From positions 34,597,619 to 34,661,618 of the forward strand of contig JARWKL010000008.1 of NCBI GenBank assembly GCA_029961685.1: 64,000 nucleotides of DNA, read 5' to 3'. Every line of letters starts with the position of its first letter. Within the stretch, counting starts at the first letter, position 1. The position numbers and the translations under genes were made by a program. Source of the DNA: Aristolochia californica. Its lineage: Eukaryota; Streptophyta; Magnoliopsida; Piperales; Aristolochiaceae. The notes below the pieces were generated by a model, which was not told the origin of the DNA, made no database searches, and saw nothing but the letters and a program-made list of their open reading frames with translations. Of this stretch, positions 46,620 through 58,877 are shown piece after piece.

Positions 46620-47280
46620 TAGATTAACATATTACGAAGGAGGCACAAACCGACTGGCATGGGCCAGGCGTTCCTGAAATTGTTTCTGATACAATTCAAT
46701 AGTTCCAGTCTGTTTCAAATTCACCAGATCCCCCAAAGGGTTGCTACGGGCAGGAGGACCGAACCTCAACATGCAATACTCTTTAAATAAATCTCAATCA
46801 TGAACTTGATGCTCCGAATGAAATTGGTGGTACCATAGGAGCACTTCATCAAGCATATGGAAGGCAGCTAAATGGACCCGGTCATCAGTATGCGTTCTTT
46901 GATTGTAAAAGAACTGGTCACAACGGTGTAACCAGATCAAAGGATCCGTAGACCCGTCATAGGTAGGAAAGTCGAGCTTGGCATACCTGGGCACTGTATT
47001 GTGGCATGTTGTGTGGGGTCCCATGGCTGTGGGAGATTGTTGGCGCAGATGTGGTGGGGGTGGGGGTGGGTGGGGAGTTCGTGGCTCTGTCGGAAGTGTA
47101 GAATTGCTCGACGGCGTAGGTCCCCTTGCAAAGCTCTCCTCCACTCGCTTGAGTAGGTGTTGCAGAGTGTCATTGATGGCGGAAATTGCAGATTCAGTAC
47201 GATGTCTATGGTCGTCCACGGAATGTTGCAACTCCTACACAATTTGATGCAAGTCTTCCGGGGAAGAGGAATCACCAAGG
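46620..47280 (-). pseudogene. Element H gag (C-terminally deleted)
   Basis: The frame 46794-47231 has AKLDFPTYDGSTDPLIWLHR and CDQFFYNQRTHTDDRVHLAA, typical of chromovirus gag, after a proline-rich N-terminal part. The frame continues with stops to about 46620 (RFGPPARSNPLGDLVNL, QFQERLAHASRFVPP) and then jumps to post-protease sequence. No CCHC knuckle remains. Confidence 0.85.
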
Positions 47281-47302
47281 ATGGTCCTGTCTGATACCAT
47301 GA

Positions 47303-47646
47303 TGTTAGGATCTGCCCTTGCCATGGATCTCATCATCCTTCTTTCTCCTCTTTCCTCCAGATTGGCTATTGACGAAGAGATGATTTTTCCATGCTTCGAG
47401 CGTGCAATGGTGAGTGATGGATTGAGCCTAGAAGGAGACTCGACCTTGGACCTCAGAAAGGGAGAATCCGACCTCTACTCTATTTTCCAATTCAATGCTT
47501 CCCCTCCATTCCCGATCGTCCTCCTTAATATAAGGATTAGGGACGCAACACATTCAGCCCTTAACCAAGGGCATAAGTTATGAGAAATTACATAAAATTA
47601 ACTCTTGCGTCTGCCTGTTACTCTGGATGCTATGGAGTCCATAACA
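47303..47646 (-). repeat. Element H 5' LTR
   Basis: 344 bp, TGTTAGGATC...CCATAACA, followed by the target copy TGAAC. About a dozen substitutions and one indel of about 34 bp relative to the 3' LTR. Confidence 0.92.
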
Positions 47647-47651
47647 TGAAC

Positions 47652-49232
47652 ATGGTGGGAGAAGAAGGTTTGTTGTTTTATAGATGAAAGGGAAGTGGAA
47701 ATTAGTTGCAAAAATTATGATTAAAAGAGGCTATTATGTGTCACCACAACAATATGATGACAAGTTTAATGATCTCAATAAAAGCACAAACAACCACCAA
47801 ATTGAGAATCAACTATACCTATCAAAGGACCTTGCTTTACATTGATCTTTACAATTGATCCTGAGAAGCAATGATAAACAAGATGTAAAGTGGACTCAAG
47901 ATGACATGGTGGGAGATGATAAAGTAGAAAATATTGAAATTTTAGAAATCCATCAACTAATCTTATACAAGATAGCCTTTTTTTTTTCATAGGTTACAAT
48001 TATTTTTTATGCTTGTAATTAATTCTATTAGTAGATACACTATAAAAAAATATGTTATTCAAAGTTTGAAACTATGAAAAATAAATAATACTAAGAGCTT
48101 ACAGGTGTTGTATCTTTCCAGTAAGACGATTCTCCTCCTAATTAAAATGCAATCATTGATTTTTGTACCAACTATTAAAAAATCTCATTGTTCTGTTTCC
48201 TTGAGAGAAAAACCAGAAAGCATGATTTTCTCTTAGATGTCATTTCCCATTTTACACATTTTGTTTACACTACTCTTAAACTTCGTTAAAAACTCATTCC
48301 TGCATTTTTCTCCAATTGCAAAGTTGGTTCTGACAAAGTCCATTTTTATTGTCCATCAAATGAATAGGAAAAGCATGGGATTTACTAATCATGTGCCCTT
48401 TTAACGAATAGTTTTGTATCATATAAGGCATCTTTGTCTAAATAAGAGCATATACAGGCAATGGAAGAAGAGATGAATTAGGTTGCAATTAAATTCTTAA
48501 AATTTTAAATGCATAGGATTGATTGGTGTAAGCGAAAAATATAATCAACCACATAATATCCAAAACCATATACATTGAAAGTAGGACTAACTCATGAAAA
48601 ATCGATATCAAAGTTCTACCTAAACTAATTTGCATTTCTACTTGAGGATCAATTCAAACATGTGTTAAACTATCATAGTCTTTGTTTACAAGCACCAAGT
48701 AGCTTTTATAGTCATGTAAACCCTAGTAGAAACACAACCTTTCAACCAAAAGCCAAAAACTAGATTACTTGGTCTAGCAAACTAAACTCACTGAATTCAC
48801 TGTATCTAGCATGTCAAAGCTAGACATGGTTTGAAAAGTTGAATTTAAGCCCCTCAACTTTTAGATCAAGTGAAAAACATTTTTTTTTTTTCAAATATTT
48901 CTTGAATCTTCTTTGGATTTACAAATTTTAGCTTATCATCAGTAAAAAATAGATCTTAACATTTAAAGCTCTTAGGAATTGGGCATTTAGCTCAACGACT
49001 ACATGAAGGATTTTAAGTATGAAGTCTTGAGGTCAATCCTCACCAAGTGAAATTGGGTGTAGCATATTGTGTAATCAACATTTAATAAACATTTAGAACT
49101 CCTCAAGTTATGGTGCCCAACTGTTATTTATAACCTATGAGGTGCAAAACAAGACAACAAAGGCAAATAATATTGTTATTATACTATTATTTATGTTATT
49201 TGGAGAAAAGGAGTTATCTGGGGAGAAAATAT
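47652..49232. other. AT-rich spacer
   Basis: No recognisable gene or repeat. Homopolymer T runs occur near 47983 and 48881. The left edge continues the sequence interrupted by H. Confidence 0.5.
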
Positions 49233-49730
49233 TGTTAGGAATTAGATGCCCTAATTCCAGAGTAATGAAAGCAATAATAATAAACGCAGAAGAAAGAAAA
49301 ATAAGCATGAAAAAGACAACAAGATTTATACAAGTTCGCCTCAAGGTGAGACTACGTCCTATCTTCCACCACTGCAATAATCCACTATGAAAATCAAATA
49401 GTTTACAAAAGATATTGTACACACTTACATGTGTTATTTTTCTCTAACCTCTCTCGGTCGTTACTAATGCTCCTTGGATGATAAAACCCTAATAGTGGCG
49501 CCCCAAAATATAAAGAAAAAATTTGGGCAATTGGGTTATAAGTGTGAAATCTCCAAACTATCCTTAATGAAACAATAGTGAATATATCGTGGATCTGGCG
49601 GAGGCTTCGCCCTCACACCCCTGGGAGAGGGGCTTCCCACCCCTTTCCAACTCCCACGACGACCTTACCACGAAGGTCAATCTGCGTACCGACTCAATAT
49701 AGGGCGTTGATTAGGTTCCACAACTTAACA
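49233..49730. mobile_element. Solo LTR
   Basis: 498 bp, TGTTAGGAATT...CAACTTAACA, flanked by the 5-bp direct repeat AATAT at 49228-49232 and 49731-49735. No primer site or polypurine tract adjoins. It contains an ACAAGTTCGCC / CAAGGTGAGAC stretch common in plant LTRs. The open frames inside are LTR artefacts. It is the product expected from LTR-LTR recombination of a full element. Confidence 0.82.
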
Positions 49731-49735
49731 AATAT

Positions 49736-52406
49736 AAAATTGGCTATACAATTTTCATCTATATTATTTTAGAAGAATTAAACTAAACTTCCTACAATTG
49801 GTTTGCTTGGCAGAATTAAATTTGATAAAAAAAATAGTTGGATTCAGATTTTCCATATATTAATTAGGTAAATCCCTATTGGTTTTAGAATTTTAATCTT
49901 ACAATTTAATTATAACAACGAGAAGGCTAGGATTCAAACGCATGGTTTTCTCAAGCAATGAAATAAGTTTCTATTAACATATCTAGAATAAAAAATATTA
50001 ATAAGGAGGAAATAAATTTAAAATTTTGAATAAGAACATTATATTATTTAATTATTATTTACTATTATTAAATCAATTATAGTTTTTGAGCTAGTTCAAT
50101 ATATTTTGTCTATTTTAGGGCAGTTAATAGGGTGGAACCGGAACCGCCGGGTCCGCCACAGAGCCAATTCAATTCCAGTCTGGTTCATAAAATATCGTGT
50201 TATGCGAATTTCGTGCAAAACCTATGGATGCATAAAGTGGGGCTCCCATTTTCTTTGTTATTATTCTGTTATCTCTCGTTCCCCATCGCTGCCGTTGTCA
50301 ACTGTCTGGATAAATCTCAAGGGGGCAGGAAGTGCCAGGGCCTCTTCCATCTTATTTCGGTATTCCCAACCCTAACTTGTCAGTTGTTTCTTTTCATTTT
50401 TCTATCCGTGGTAATTATTTCTCATGTTACGATTGCCTCTTTCTTTTGTTTTGGTCTTCTGCATTCGAGCAAAGGTCTCATATTATGGATTAAGGAACAG
50501 ATCGGCGAGTCTGAGATATTATTTTTCTGTTTTAGTATTTTCTGCGTGACTGTGAAGTGTTTGAACTTTTACTCTAGTAGATCTTCTGTCGTTATTTTCT
50601 CTGGATGTACTTTGTAGTGTATATATATATATATTGTGTAGTTTTAGCGCCTTGTTACTGTATAATTTTGATGCATCCGAGGTTCTTGTGTTAGGAACGC
50701 TGTTGTTGGCTGGAGTGGCCTACCGGGTAGCTGTATTGGAGTCGTTGTAGGGTTTACTGGTTTTACGAACCGTTTCATTTGCTTTTAAAATGTTACAAAA
50801 TTTGTATGTTGGGTGTTTATACTTTTTTACTGACATACGAAAATGAATACTTTGTAGGTTCAGGAAGCCTAGTTGGCTCCGAACAGTTTGAGAAGGATTT
50901 TCCTTCCTACTGAGTCAGGTTTCGATGCTTTGGGTGTTGTGTCTACCCCTTATTTTGTTTAGTGAAGAACTGGTTTTTGGTTAAGAAAAGGTTTTCTGAA
51001 ATTTTTTGCGGAGTTTTTTTTATTTTTTATTTTTTATTGAGTAGGTGTATTCTGATTAGGGAGTACAACCTGTACAGGGGGCGCTGAAGGTTGGGGATGG
51101 GGGAATAAGGACTACATTGTTTTACTCGCTTACTTTCTTCTCCTTACCTGAGGAAAAATAAGGAAATAGGTTTTTCCTTTTGCAAATAAGGGAGCCAGAG
51201 CCCCTCAAAATTTTGGTATTTCTGACCAAATGAAGGGTCTCTATAGAAGAAAAATGATAAACCTAGAGTAGATAATTTTGATAAAAGTGATACATAATGC
51301 TGATTGAGGAGAGCTAAAAGAGCATTTGGATGTTTTAAGAACCAACAAAAAGGCTTTTAAAAAACAAAACAAAATAAAATATCACTGTAATGCCGATGAA
51401 TGCTTCAAAGTCTATCATGTCTCTTTTTGTTCTTTCCTTGTGCAATTGATCTCTAATTTTTTGTACATCTTGTCTTCCAAAAAAACCAAAGAAAATAGAA
51501 AAAATTCACTGCTATGCCCACAAATTCTTCAACATCTGTCATGTCTCTTTTCGTTCTTTCCTTATGCATTTGGTCTCTAATTTTTGTGCATTTTATCCTT
51601 CATATCCTTTCATGTCAGATAACATTCTATAAGCTATTTCGATTTTTTAGATTGCACATATACTTGTCTAACTGCTGGATCAACTGCTTACATAATGGGC
51701 CAAAGTTATGTCATTTCTGGATTTGGGTGCATGTTCTTCTTTCATTCATAGATAGATATCCATTCTTTCAGTTTACCTTGAATTTTCTTCCCAATGCCTA
51801 ATAGTTTCTGGGGTTGGTTTATTTGGATGTTTTCCAATATTGAGGTTACTGTGAAAACTTATGCCTCAGAAAAGAGAGACTATTTGTTGCTAATATGCAT
51901 GTAAATTCTTAAGTGACTTTTTTTCTCTGTTCTCATAGAGTGATTCGGCATTTTCTGTTGATTCTGTAATCTGAAGGACTTTGGGTTTGGGGTGTGACTG
52001 CAGAGAGGTAAGGGTGTTAAGTAGAGAAGGAATGTCTGTTATTTTGTAGGTGGGATGTTGTCTTGGAGTGGGTTAAATCGTAAGCTTCCCTGGTTTTTCT
52101 GGCTCTAATTGTTGCTTAGATACCAGAAGAAATCGGTTGCATGGGGACGGTTAGAGAGGAGATGATTTTCTTAATCTTATCAGACTGGATTTCAAATGTA
52201 GTATGGATTGTGGGCGTTTTTCTGTTTTTTGAGGGGGAAATGGTGCAGGCCTCATGTGAGACTTATGGAGGTGGTTTTGGATGTATCATTGCAATTTGGA
52301 CAGGGGGAATCTGCAGTGGTGGTGAAGGTGGTGGTGTGGAGGTGTTGGAGTTCGTGAAAATAATTAGGTTGTTGGAGTAATTGAAGTTGAAGATTGAAGA
52401 TTGAAG
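49736..52406 (+). promoter_or_regulatory. Upstream region of the zinc-knuckle gene (promoter and 5' UTR)
   Basis: 49736-50100 is AT-rich. From about 50110 the composition changes to a mixed, pyrimidine-rich stretch (50222-50470) that would suit a first non-coding exon, with a possible donor GGTAATTATT near 50409. A (TA) run lies at 50620-50634. Many plant genes of this type have a 5' UTR intron, but I cannot fix the transcription start or the splice sites. Open frames here (50132-50617, 51514-51801) match nothing known. Confidence 0.35.
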
Positions 52407-55400
52407 ATGAGTCCAAGGAGAAGCAGAAGCAGAAGCAGGAGCAGAAGCAGGAGTCCAAGAGATCACCGGATCCGAGCTGAGCGATTCTCGTATCGTGATG
52501 CACCATACAGGCGAGATCCACGTGATTTCCGCCTCAGTGATAGGTTCTCTTTTTCTGTCTTATTTTTTGTGGCCATCTGCTTGTTTTTGTATATCTGACT
52601 CCATGAGTAAGCAAACGGCTCAATTTACATTTTATGAGACTCAGGCTTAGGGAGTATTTGCTTTAAGGACATAAGTTTTATTACTTGAAGTAAATATATT
52701 GTGATCATTCTAAAGGATAAAATAAATATATTATTTTGGTTTTCCATGGCACCACTTAATTCCACAAAATAGTGGAGTACCATAATGTCTTGTGAACAAT
52801 GTAGTTGGTTGATGTAACCTCATCAGCAGGATTTATCCATTTGCTGTTATATTAATGTATTTTCTGTCTGAAAGGTTCATTACACAGGGAGAAATTATAT
52901 GTAAGTAAGAGATTGCATGTTCATCTATTTATACCTGGTGGCTGTAGCATATGCAAGGAATGTCTATGAATCATATGCTGTTCCTGTAAGTTAATTATGA
53001 TTCACATTGTTATTTGTAGCTTCCCCAGATCTCATGGTTGCCCATGCCTAGTATTGCCAATTATGTGGCTGACTCCTTGGCCTGGTCTTCCCCTGAAAGA
53101 TGTTTTTGTATCACAATATTTCTCCATAGCTTCCAAAAAGCCTGCAAGGCCAGTATTTAAATCCCATTTCTGAAAACAAGCTGGGTATATAATCTTGAAA
53201 TGCTGTGCCATTCACTATATTGAAGTTAGTACTCCTAATTTTCATGTGGCATTGGATTGTATACTTACTGTGGCGTTTTTTTCTTTGGAGAAAGGGTGCT
53301 TTTATTAGGCTGAGGCCACACAGCTGAAACATTTTTTTTACTGTTTGGCTTAATGCGCCCAGTGTGAAGCATAATTTTATTTTGAAACATTAAAGTGTTT
53401 TTCTATAATGTCAATAAATTGTCTGGAAGTTGTGTACTTTACCATAAATGCTGAATGGGAGATGCAAACTCTACGAGGATGCCTCTATTACTTATTTTTC
53501 TTGTGGAACTAACATTGCATCACATGTGTCCATTTATATTTTCTCACTTCCTTGCCGTGTCACAGTTAACAAGTCTTGAAGCCATATCATTGGATTTAGA
53601 GAGGCATGACCTATATGTTATACCTTACATGAATTTTTCTTTTCCGGATTGGACCTTTTGTAATTTTGGGGAAGGGCCCATGGGATTTTAGAAGATATTA
53701 ATAGAAATGATACGGTTTTGTGTATGGGTTACTATGTCAGGATATGTATGAAAAGCTAAGCAAGAGGTCTTGAGGCTAATTTGCTGTTTGTACATGTGGT
53801 TCCTCATACATATTAGTGGTCAAACTTTTCGCTAATTTTATTCCTTTCTTTGTTTTTATTGCAGGTCAGTAGGTTTGTGCAAGAATTGCAAACGGCCAGG
53901 ACATTATGCTAGAGACTGCCCTAATGTGGCTGTCTGTAACAACTGTGGCCTTCCTGGGTAAAGCCTCTCTCATCTGCAAATACATTTGCATGTCGTGCTG
54001 CATGTCTAATTTCTATCTGACTAGTATAGACAGTTAAGATGCAAAGTTTTGGGGACCCTTGTGCAGATTAAGCCTCCTTTACCTACCTAACTTTGTGAGG
54101 TGTCTTAATGGTTTACCTGTATTGAAGACTTCTTTGATAGGATAAATATTGTAGCTGGCTAGCATGTCTAAGTTAGTGAGAGGTGTTCTGCGAATCCAGA
54201 AATCAATTGGTCGTGCAAATTGCTTCCTTATGTTCCAACTGTTCATTACTCAGAATTGTGTTTTGGTTCTGCCCTCATCTCCATATATTATTATCTTAAA
54301 AATGTCCTCATAATATCATTTTTGGCCTTCTTTGCTCTCTCATCCATGTAGCAAATTTTACTAATAAGGTTCTGATGATTTGGTCCTAGCTATTTTAGTT
54401 GACCTTGAAGTTCCATTTCTTGTATTTTTCATGATTTAGCTTCTTTAGCAGTAGTTGCTTTTTGGTTTCTTTTTCTATTGCCAGATCATTATTTTCTTAC
54501 GTTTCATGTAAGCCTGGATGTGGTTAAATGGCTGGCCTTATTAGAGATATAGAAGAATGGTATTGTCCAAAAATTACAGGCCTACCAGAACTCTCAGCCT
54601 ATATCTTGAAAGTTGTTTTATATTCAGTTTATAATTTCGTAGAAGTTGGAATTCATACATTTCCTATCCTTTTTCACTTTCTAAGTTAATGTCCTACATT
54701 TAGAAATTCAAAGTTTACTAGTATTAGCAATCCTATTTATTTTCTTTTTCTGAGTTTTCTGTTTATTCACTTCCTCTTCATTCTGTCTTATGCTTCCATT
54801 TCTTGACAGTCCCAATAAGCAATTAACTAGCCCATGAGAAATGTTTGAAATCTTATGATATTGACAGTCCTTTGATGCTTTTGGTACAATTTAAGTTGGC
54901 ATTGTTTGGAAAAGTTGTGTGCATCACATCTATGCACACCTTCGCATCATTTGGTACCATCCTTCCAAGATTTACTTTTCCAATATTTCATGTCATTTGT
55001 GGTTTGCTTGGTTTACTTTTTTTCTCTTTAATAAAGCCCCTATTTTCTTTTGTATTTTGCATGATTGACTTTTTAAGTCACCACTATCTCCAAAAGAAAA
55101 AAAGGTTGGTCTTCATTGATTTTTTTTCTTTTTCATTTTCCCCATGTTGTTTTTTGCCACCCTCTGTTTGTTGTCAGTTTGGTGGCTGACAACAAACAGA
55201 GGGTGTCTATTATGTCTCCGTTGAACTTGACAAACTGTCTTAAATGATGACTCTTCCAATGTGTTAATTTATTTCCAAGTGTTTCCTAATACACAATGTT
55301 CTAATTGTCTTTGCAATATCATCACACAACCAACTTAACATTCTTGTATGATTTGCTGTTTCATCTTCTGGATGTTTTACTCCTTAAGCTTAACTGCTCT

Positions 55401-56550
55401 AATAACCTTCTCTTGAAATTTACTCTTTTCATCGTGTTACTTATTGTATATCCTTCCACAACTATCATCTTCAATCTCATTTCTCTTGAATGGTGAAAAC
55501 ATATGTAAAAAAAGGAGCCTCTTTGGGCTCATAGTATCTTGTACTTACTGTATACTGAGGCTTAAAAGGCTATCTTTGTAACTGTTTGATTTTTGAGGTC
55601 TGTCTGTGTTAATCTCACAGTCTCTAGACTCATGTTCAGACTATTGTTTATCAACAATACTCACAGAGGGACTTTGTAATACATAAAAGCAGTCACTTCA
55701 TCCACTGTAAGTGCTTACAATCTTAAGGTTGGTACATGGTAGAAGTTTTTATTGACAAGGATGTGAACTTTTGTCCCTGCCAATTACCAATTATTTTCAA
55801 CTAGTTACTACAACCTCATAAATATCAAGTATTAGGAGAGTTACCAAAAAAATAAATAATGTAATCCTCTTCGGAAACAACTAAGTTCAAATCTGCTGAA
55901 TTTCTTAGCTCTGTAAACTTTTATTTCTGTACTTTTTTTTTCTCTTTATTTCTTTCTTTTCTCTTTTCTTTTTGCTAACTTGGAGCCTGTGGTTGTCTTT
56001 GACCAGGCACATTGCATCAGAGTGCACCACTAAGTCACTCTGTTGGAATTGTAGAGAGCCTGGGCACATGGCCAGCAGTTGCCCTAACGAAGGTATCTGC
56101 CATTCTTGCGGCAAGGCTGGACATCGTGCTCGAGATTGCAATGCTCCAGAGCTGCCCCCTGGAGATGTAAGGCTTTGTAACAACTGCTACAAGCAAGGTC
56201 ACATTGCTGCTCACTGTACAAACGATAAAGCCTGTAATAACTGCAGGAAGACCGGCCATCTGGCTCGTGATTGCCAGAATGATCCTGTGTGCAATCTGTG
56301 CAACATATCAGGACATCTGGCAAGAGAGTGTCCTAAGGCTGAACTCATTGCAGAAAGGGCTGGTGGTGGCCGCCAGGGAGGAGGTGGAGGTTATCGTGAT
56401 TTGGTCTGCCGGACCTGCAATCAGGTGGGGCATATTAGTCGAGACTGTATGGCGCCCATGGTGATCTGCCACAATTGTGGAGGGCGTGGACACCTTGCAT
56501 ATGAATGCCCATCAGGGAGATTTATGGATCGCCTGCCCCGGAGGTACTGA
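52407..56550 (+). CDS. CCHC zinc-knuckle protein, CNBP/GIS2-like, with N-terminal RS stretch (3 exons)
   Basis: Coding exons 52407-52543, 53865-53957 and 56007-56550 join in frame to 257 residues. The junctions fit GT-AG rules: donor TAG/GTTCTC with acceptor TTGCAG/GTC, and donor CTGG/GTAAAG with acceptor GACCAG/GCAC. The ATG is the first codon giving the RS run ([12 protein letters not shown], residues 5-16). Nine CX2CX4HX4C knuckles lie at residues 51-64, 70-83, 89-102, 108-121, 134-147, 153-166, 172-185, 211-224 and 231-244; a Gly-rich spacer is at 197-205. Intron 2 splits knuckle 2 between Gly and His. Proteins of this family bind single-stranded nucleic acid; the RS run suggests a link to RNA processing (inference). 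The frame is uninterrupted, so the gene is probably functional. Confidence 0.9.
55158..55205. repeat. Perfect 20-bp inverted repeat in intron 2
   Basis: The arms CACCCTCTGTTTGTTGTCAG (55158-55177) and CTGACAACAAACAGAGGGTG (55186-55205) are perfect reverse complements around an 8-base loop TTTGGTGG. In the transcript this would be a strong hairpin. Confidence 0.9.
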
Positions 56551-57116
56551 ACAGGCTTCTGTGTATGAAACTGATGACATCACTTGTGTTTCGGTTGCTC
56601 AGTCGACTATTAGGGATTATCTTTTGTTCTCTCATTTTAGCGTTTGATTGTTGAGTTCTTATCGACTTAATTAGGTTGTCCGGAGAGCTTGTTTGTCTAG
56701 ATGGTTATTTCCTTTTGCCAAGTGCAAATGTGCCTCGTAGCTATATTGGGTAATTTTAGCTACAGCTGCAAATTATGCAAACTTTTGAAGAAACATTAGA
56801 TTTTGTTAACTTGGCTGCAGGCAAACCGCTACATTGGCCTTTATGTTAACACTTTATTAGGGCGCACTGATGTTTGATGTAAACTGATTTTCTTTTGCAA
56901 GCCCTTACACTTGCAATGTTTGAGGAAAAATTGCATAGCGTAACAGATATATAAAAAACAAAAACGGGTTTTGAAACTTGGCAAAAAAAAAGAAGAACGA
57001 CAAATGTAAATCTCCTCTTTGACTGCGTCTATATTTCCCTAAGCCTGAACTCTTCACACTCTTTAACCTCACTTTCACAGCCCATGTAGAGGATCTCGTG
57101 CGAAAGCAAAAAGGAG
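56551..57116 (+). other. 3' region of the zinc-knuckle gene
   Basis: The sequence after the TGA at 56548-56550 is T-rich and gene-like for several hundred bases, consistent with a 3' UTR. No single unambiguous AATAAA signal can be tied to a cleavage site. It ends at the left edge of the K LTR. Confidence 0.4.
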
Positions 57117-57718
57117 TGTTGGAAATCAAAATTTTAATTTCTAAGAAGGATTTAAGGATCTGAGCATCTTTCCCCTCTTTTTCTTGGCAACATTTTCTAA
57201 GCTTTGTGAAACTTCACCCTTTTTCATTTTGCTATGAAAAATGGGTCTTATCGTTGAAGGACACCCTCCGTGAGCACTTGAAAATTATTGTCACTTCAAC
57301 AGAAATATTAAAGCTAGACGATAATAGAATATAGATAATTCTATTATATTCGGGAAGGATTTAGAAGGGAGAAGAAGGTTAAAGAAAAATGAACCCAAAA
57401 AAAAAAATCTGCATTATTCATAAAAATGGTGGTGGGGAGGTGGGAGGAAGAAGATGGCACTTTTAATATAATAGATTCCCACAAATATGGATGTGTACTT
57501 TATAAAAAAGAAGACTCATTCCTTCTCTACTGTTGATTTTAAGGATTCTATAGATTTAGCTAATGGAAAAAAAGGGAAAGAAACCCATTGGGAGAAGAAA
57601 ACCAGAGGAAGACGAGGTTATGGACTTGATGTCCTCTCCCTCCTTGAAGCTCTATTTATAAATTAATGAAATTACTGTATTACAATAATACCCCTAAACT
57701 TAGGGTTTAGGGTCTAGG

Positions 57719-58777
57719 TGTCACGCGGTTAGATTTGGGCTAAGTCCGTTTAGCCCAGCGGAATATCTACCCCGTGCGGCCTAGTTCTTCCGAAGAACTA
57801 GTCAGCCTCCTTGAGCCTCGGATCTTCCCACCGATACTTCACACAAGATGTTGCAAGCCAAAAGGGACAACGAAAAGACCAAGATATAGAAGAGAAAAAC
57901 CTACTTTGTATTGAGAATACAAGATTACAAAGGGTGGCCAAACACTCTTGAAGGCCAAGGCTAAAAACTCTCTCTATACACTAAAAGAGTAAAGAAGGCT
58001 AAGGATTTTTTGACCTTTTTTCGACCTCTTTACAATGGGAGAGGCCCCTCTATTTATAGCCTCTCCTTTGGGCTTTAGAAATCTCTAAAAACGCCAAGAA
58101 ATCCGCCAGATCCGAAAAATTCGAATTCTGGCGTCAGAGGCGCCCTGGGCGCCTGGAGTCCGGCGCCAACCCCATTTCGCCCCGCTAGGACTCTCTGTTG
58201 GCGCGCGCAACCCCATTTCGCCCTGCCAGGACTCTGTTGGCTCACGCAACCCCATTTCGCCCCGCCAGGACTCTGTTGGCGCGCGCCTGGCGTCTGACTC
58301 CTAGAAACCCCATTTCGCCCCACCAGGACTCTCTGTTTGTGCGCGCAACCCCATTTCGCCCCGCTAGGACTCTGTTGGCGTGCGCCTGGCGCCTGGAGTC
58401 CTGCTGGCTCCGGACTCCTGGAAACCCCATTTTGCCCCGCCAAGACTCTGTTGGCGCCAGCAACCCCATTTCGACCCGCCAGCGCCCCTGCTGGCTGCAA
58501 TCCCATTTTGACCCGCCTCTGCGTGCCTGTTGGCGTGCTGCCTTGTGTCTCGGCTGGCTGCTAGGGTTGTTACGTACCTTGCTGCTTGCCCATCCGTTTG
58601 GCAAGCGTAAGTACGTCTTCTTCCGTTGCAGCTGGTTCCGGGCCGACCATATGCGTGCGCCCCTCTGGGTTGTGCCTTTGCATTTGACCTTGGCCGCCGC
58701 TGCTATTGCTGTGCACTGGACTTGCACAGTCTTCGGCTTTGGTGTCTGGCTACACCATGGCTTCTTCCCCCGTCTCA
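57719..58777 (-). repeat. Element J 3' LTR
   Basis: 1059 bp, TGTCACGCGG...CCCCCGTCTCA. From about 58150 to 58530 it carries a degenerate tandem array built on AACCCCATTTCGCCCC and CCAGGACTCTGTTGG words with GCGCGC links. The long open frames on both strands here (58075-58794) are the result of this repetition. A GGCGGTGGGAG polypurine tract (minus strand) follows on the right. Confidence 0.87.
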
Positions 58778-58877
58778 TACTCCCACCGCCATAAGGCAGA
58801 CGCCCTCGTCTGCATCCCCTGGCGATAGTGGGCCACCTCCTTCTCGGATTGCTACAACTCGGCAGTGTCTTGCCATG

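Larger units (their letters stand above)
43227..47646 (-). mobile_element. Element H: Ty3/gypsy chromovirus with internal deletion
   Basis: LTRs at 43227-43605 and 47303-47646, the 5-bp target duplication TGAAC at 43222-43226 and 47647-47651, a primer site CTGATACCA at 47292-47300, and a polypurine tract beside the left LTR (minus strand CCAGGAGGGGGGTGATG). The order gag, (protease), RT, RNase H, integrase, chromodomain is gypsy-type. At 4.4 kb it is shorter than usual chromoviruses because gag C-terminal and protease N-terminal sequence is missing. Frames are broken. Confidence 0.92.

Noticed and set aside
52141..52380. Short open frame just upstream of the zinc-knuckle start
   Set aside because: No domain and no splice support; more likely 5' UTR or intron.
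55972..56006. Extension of exon 3 upstream to an ATG in intron 2
   Set aside because: The acceptor GACCAG/GCAC at 56006/56007 completes knuckle 2 in frame with exon 2; the upstream residues are intron read-through.
58075..58794. Long open frames on both strands in the J LTR (also 61916-62538)
   Set aside because: They are produced by the CCCCATTTCGCCCC-type minisatellite and are duplicated in the two LTRs.
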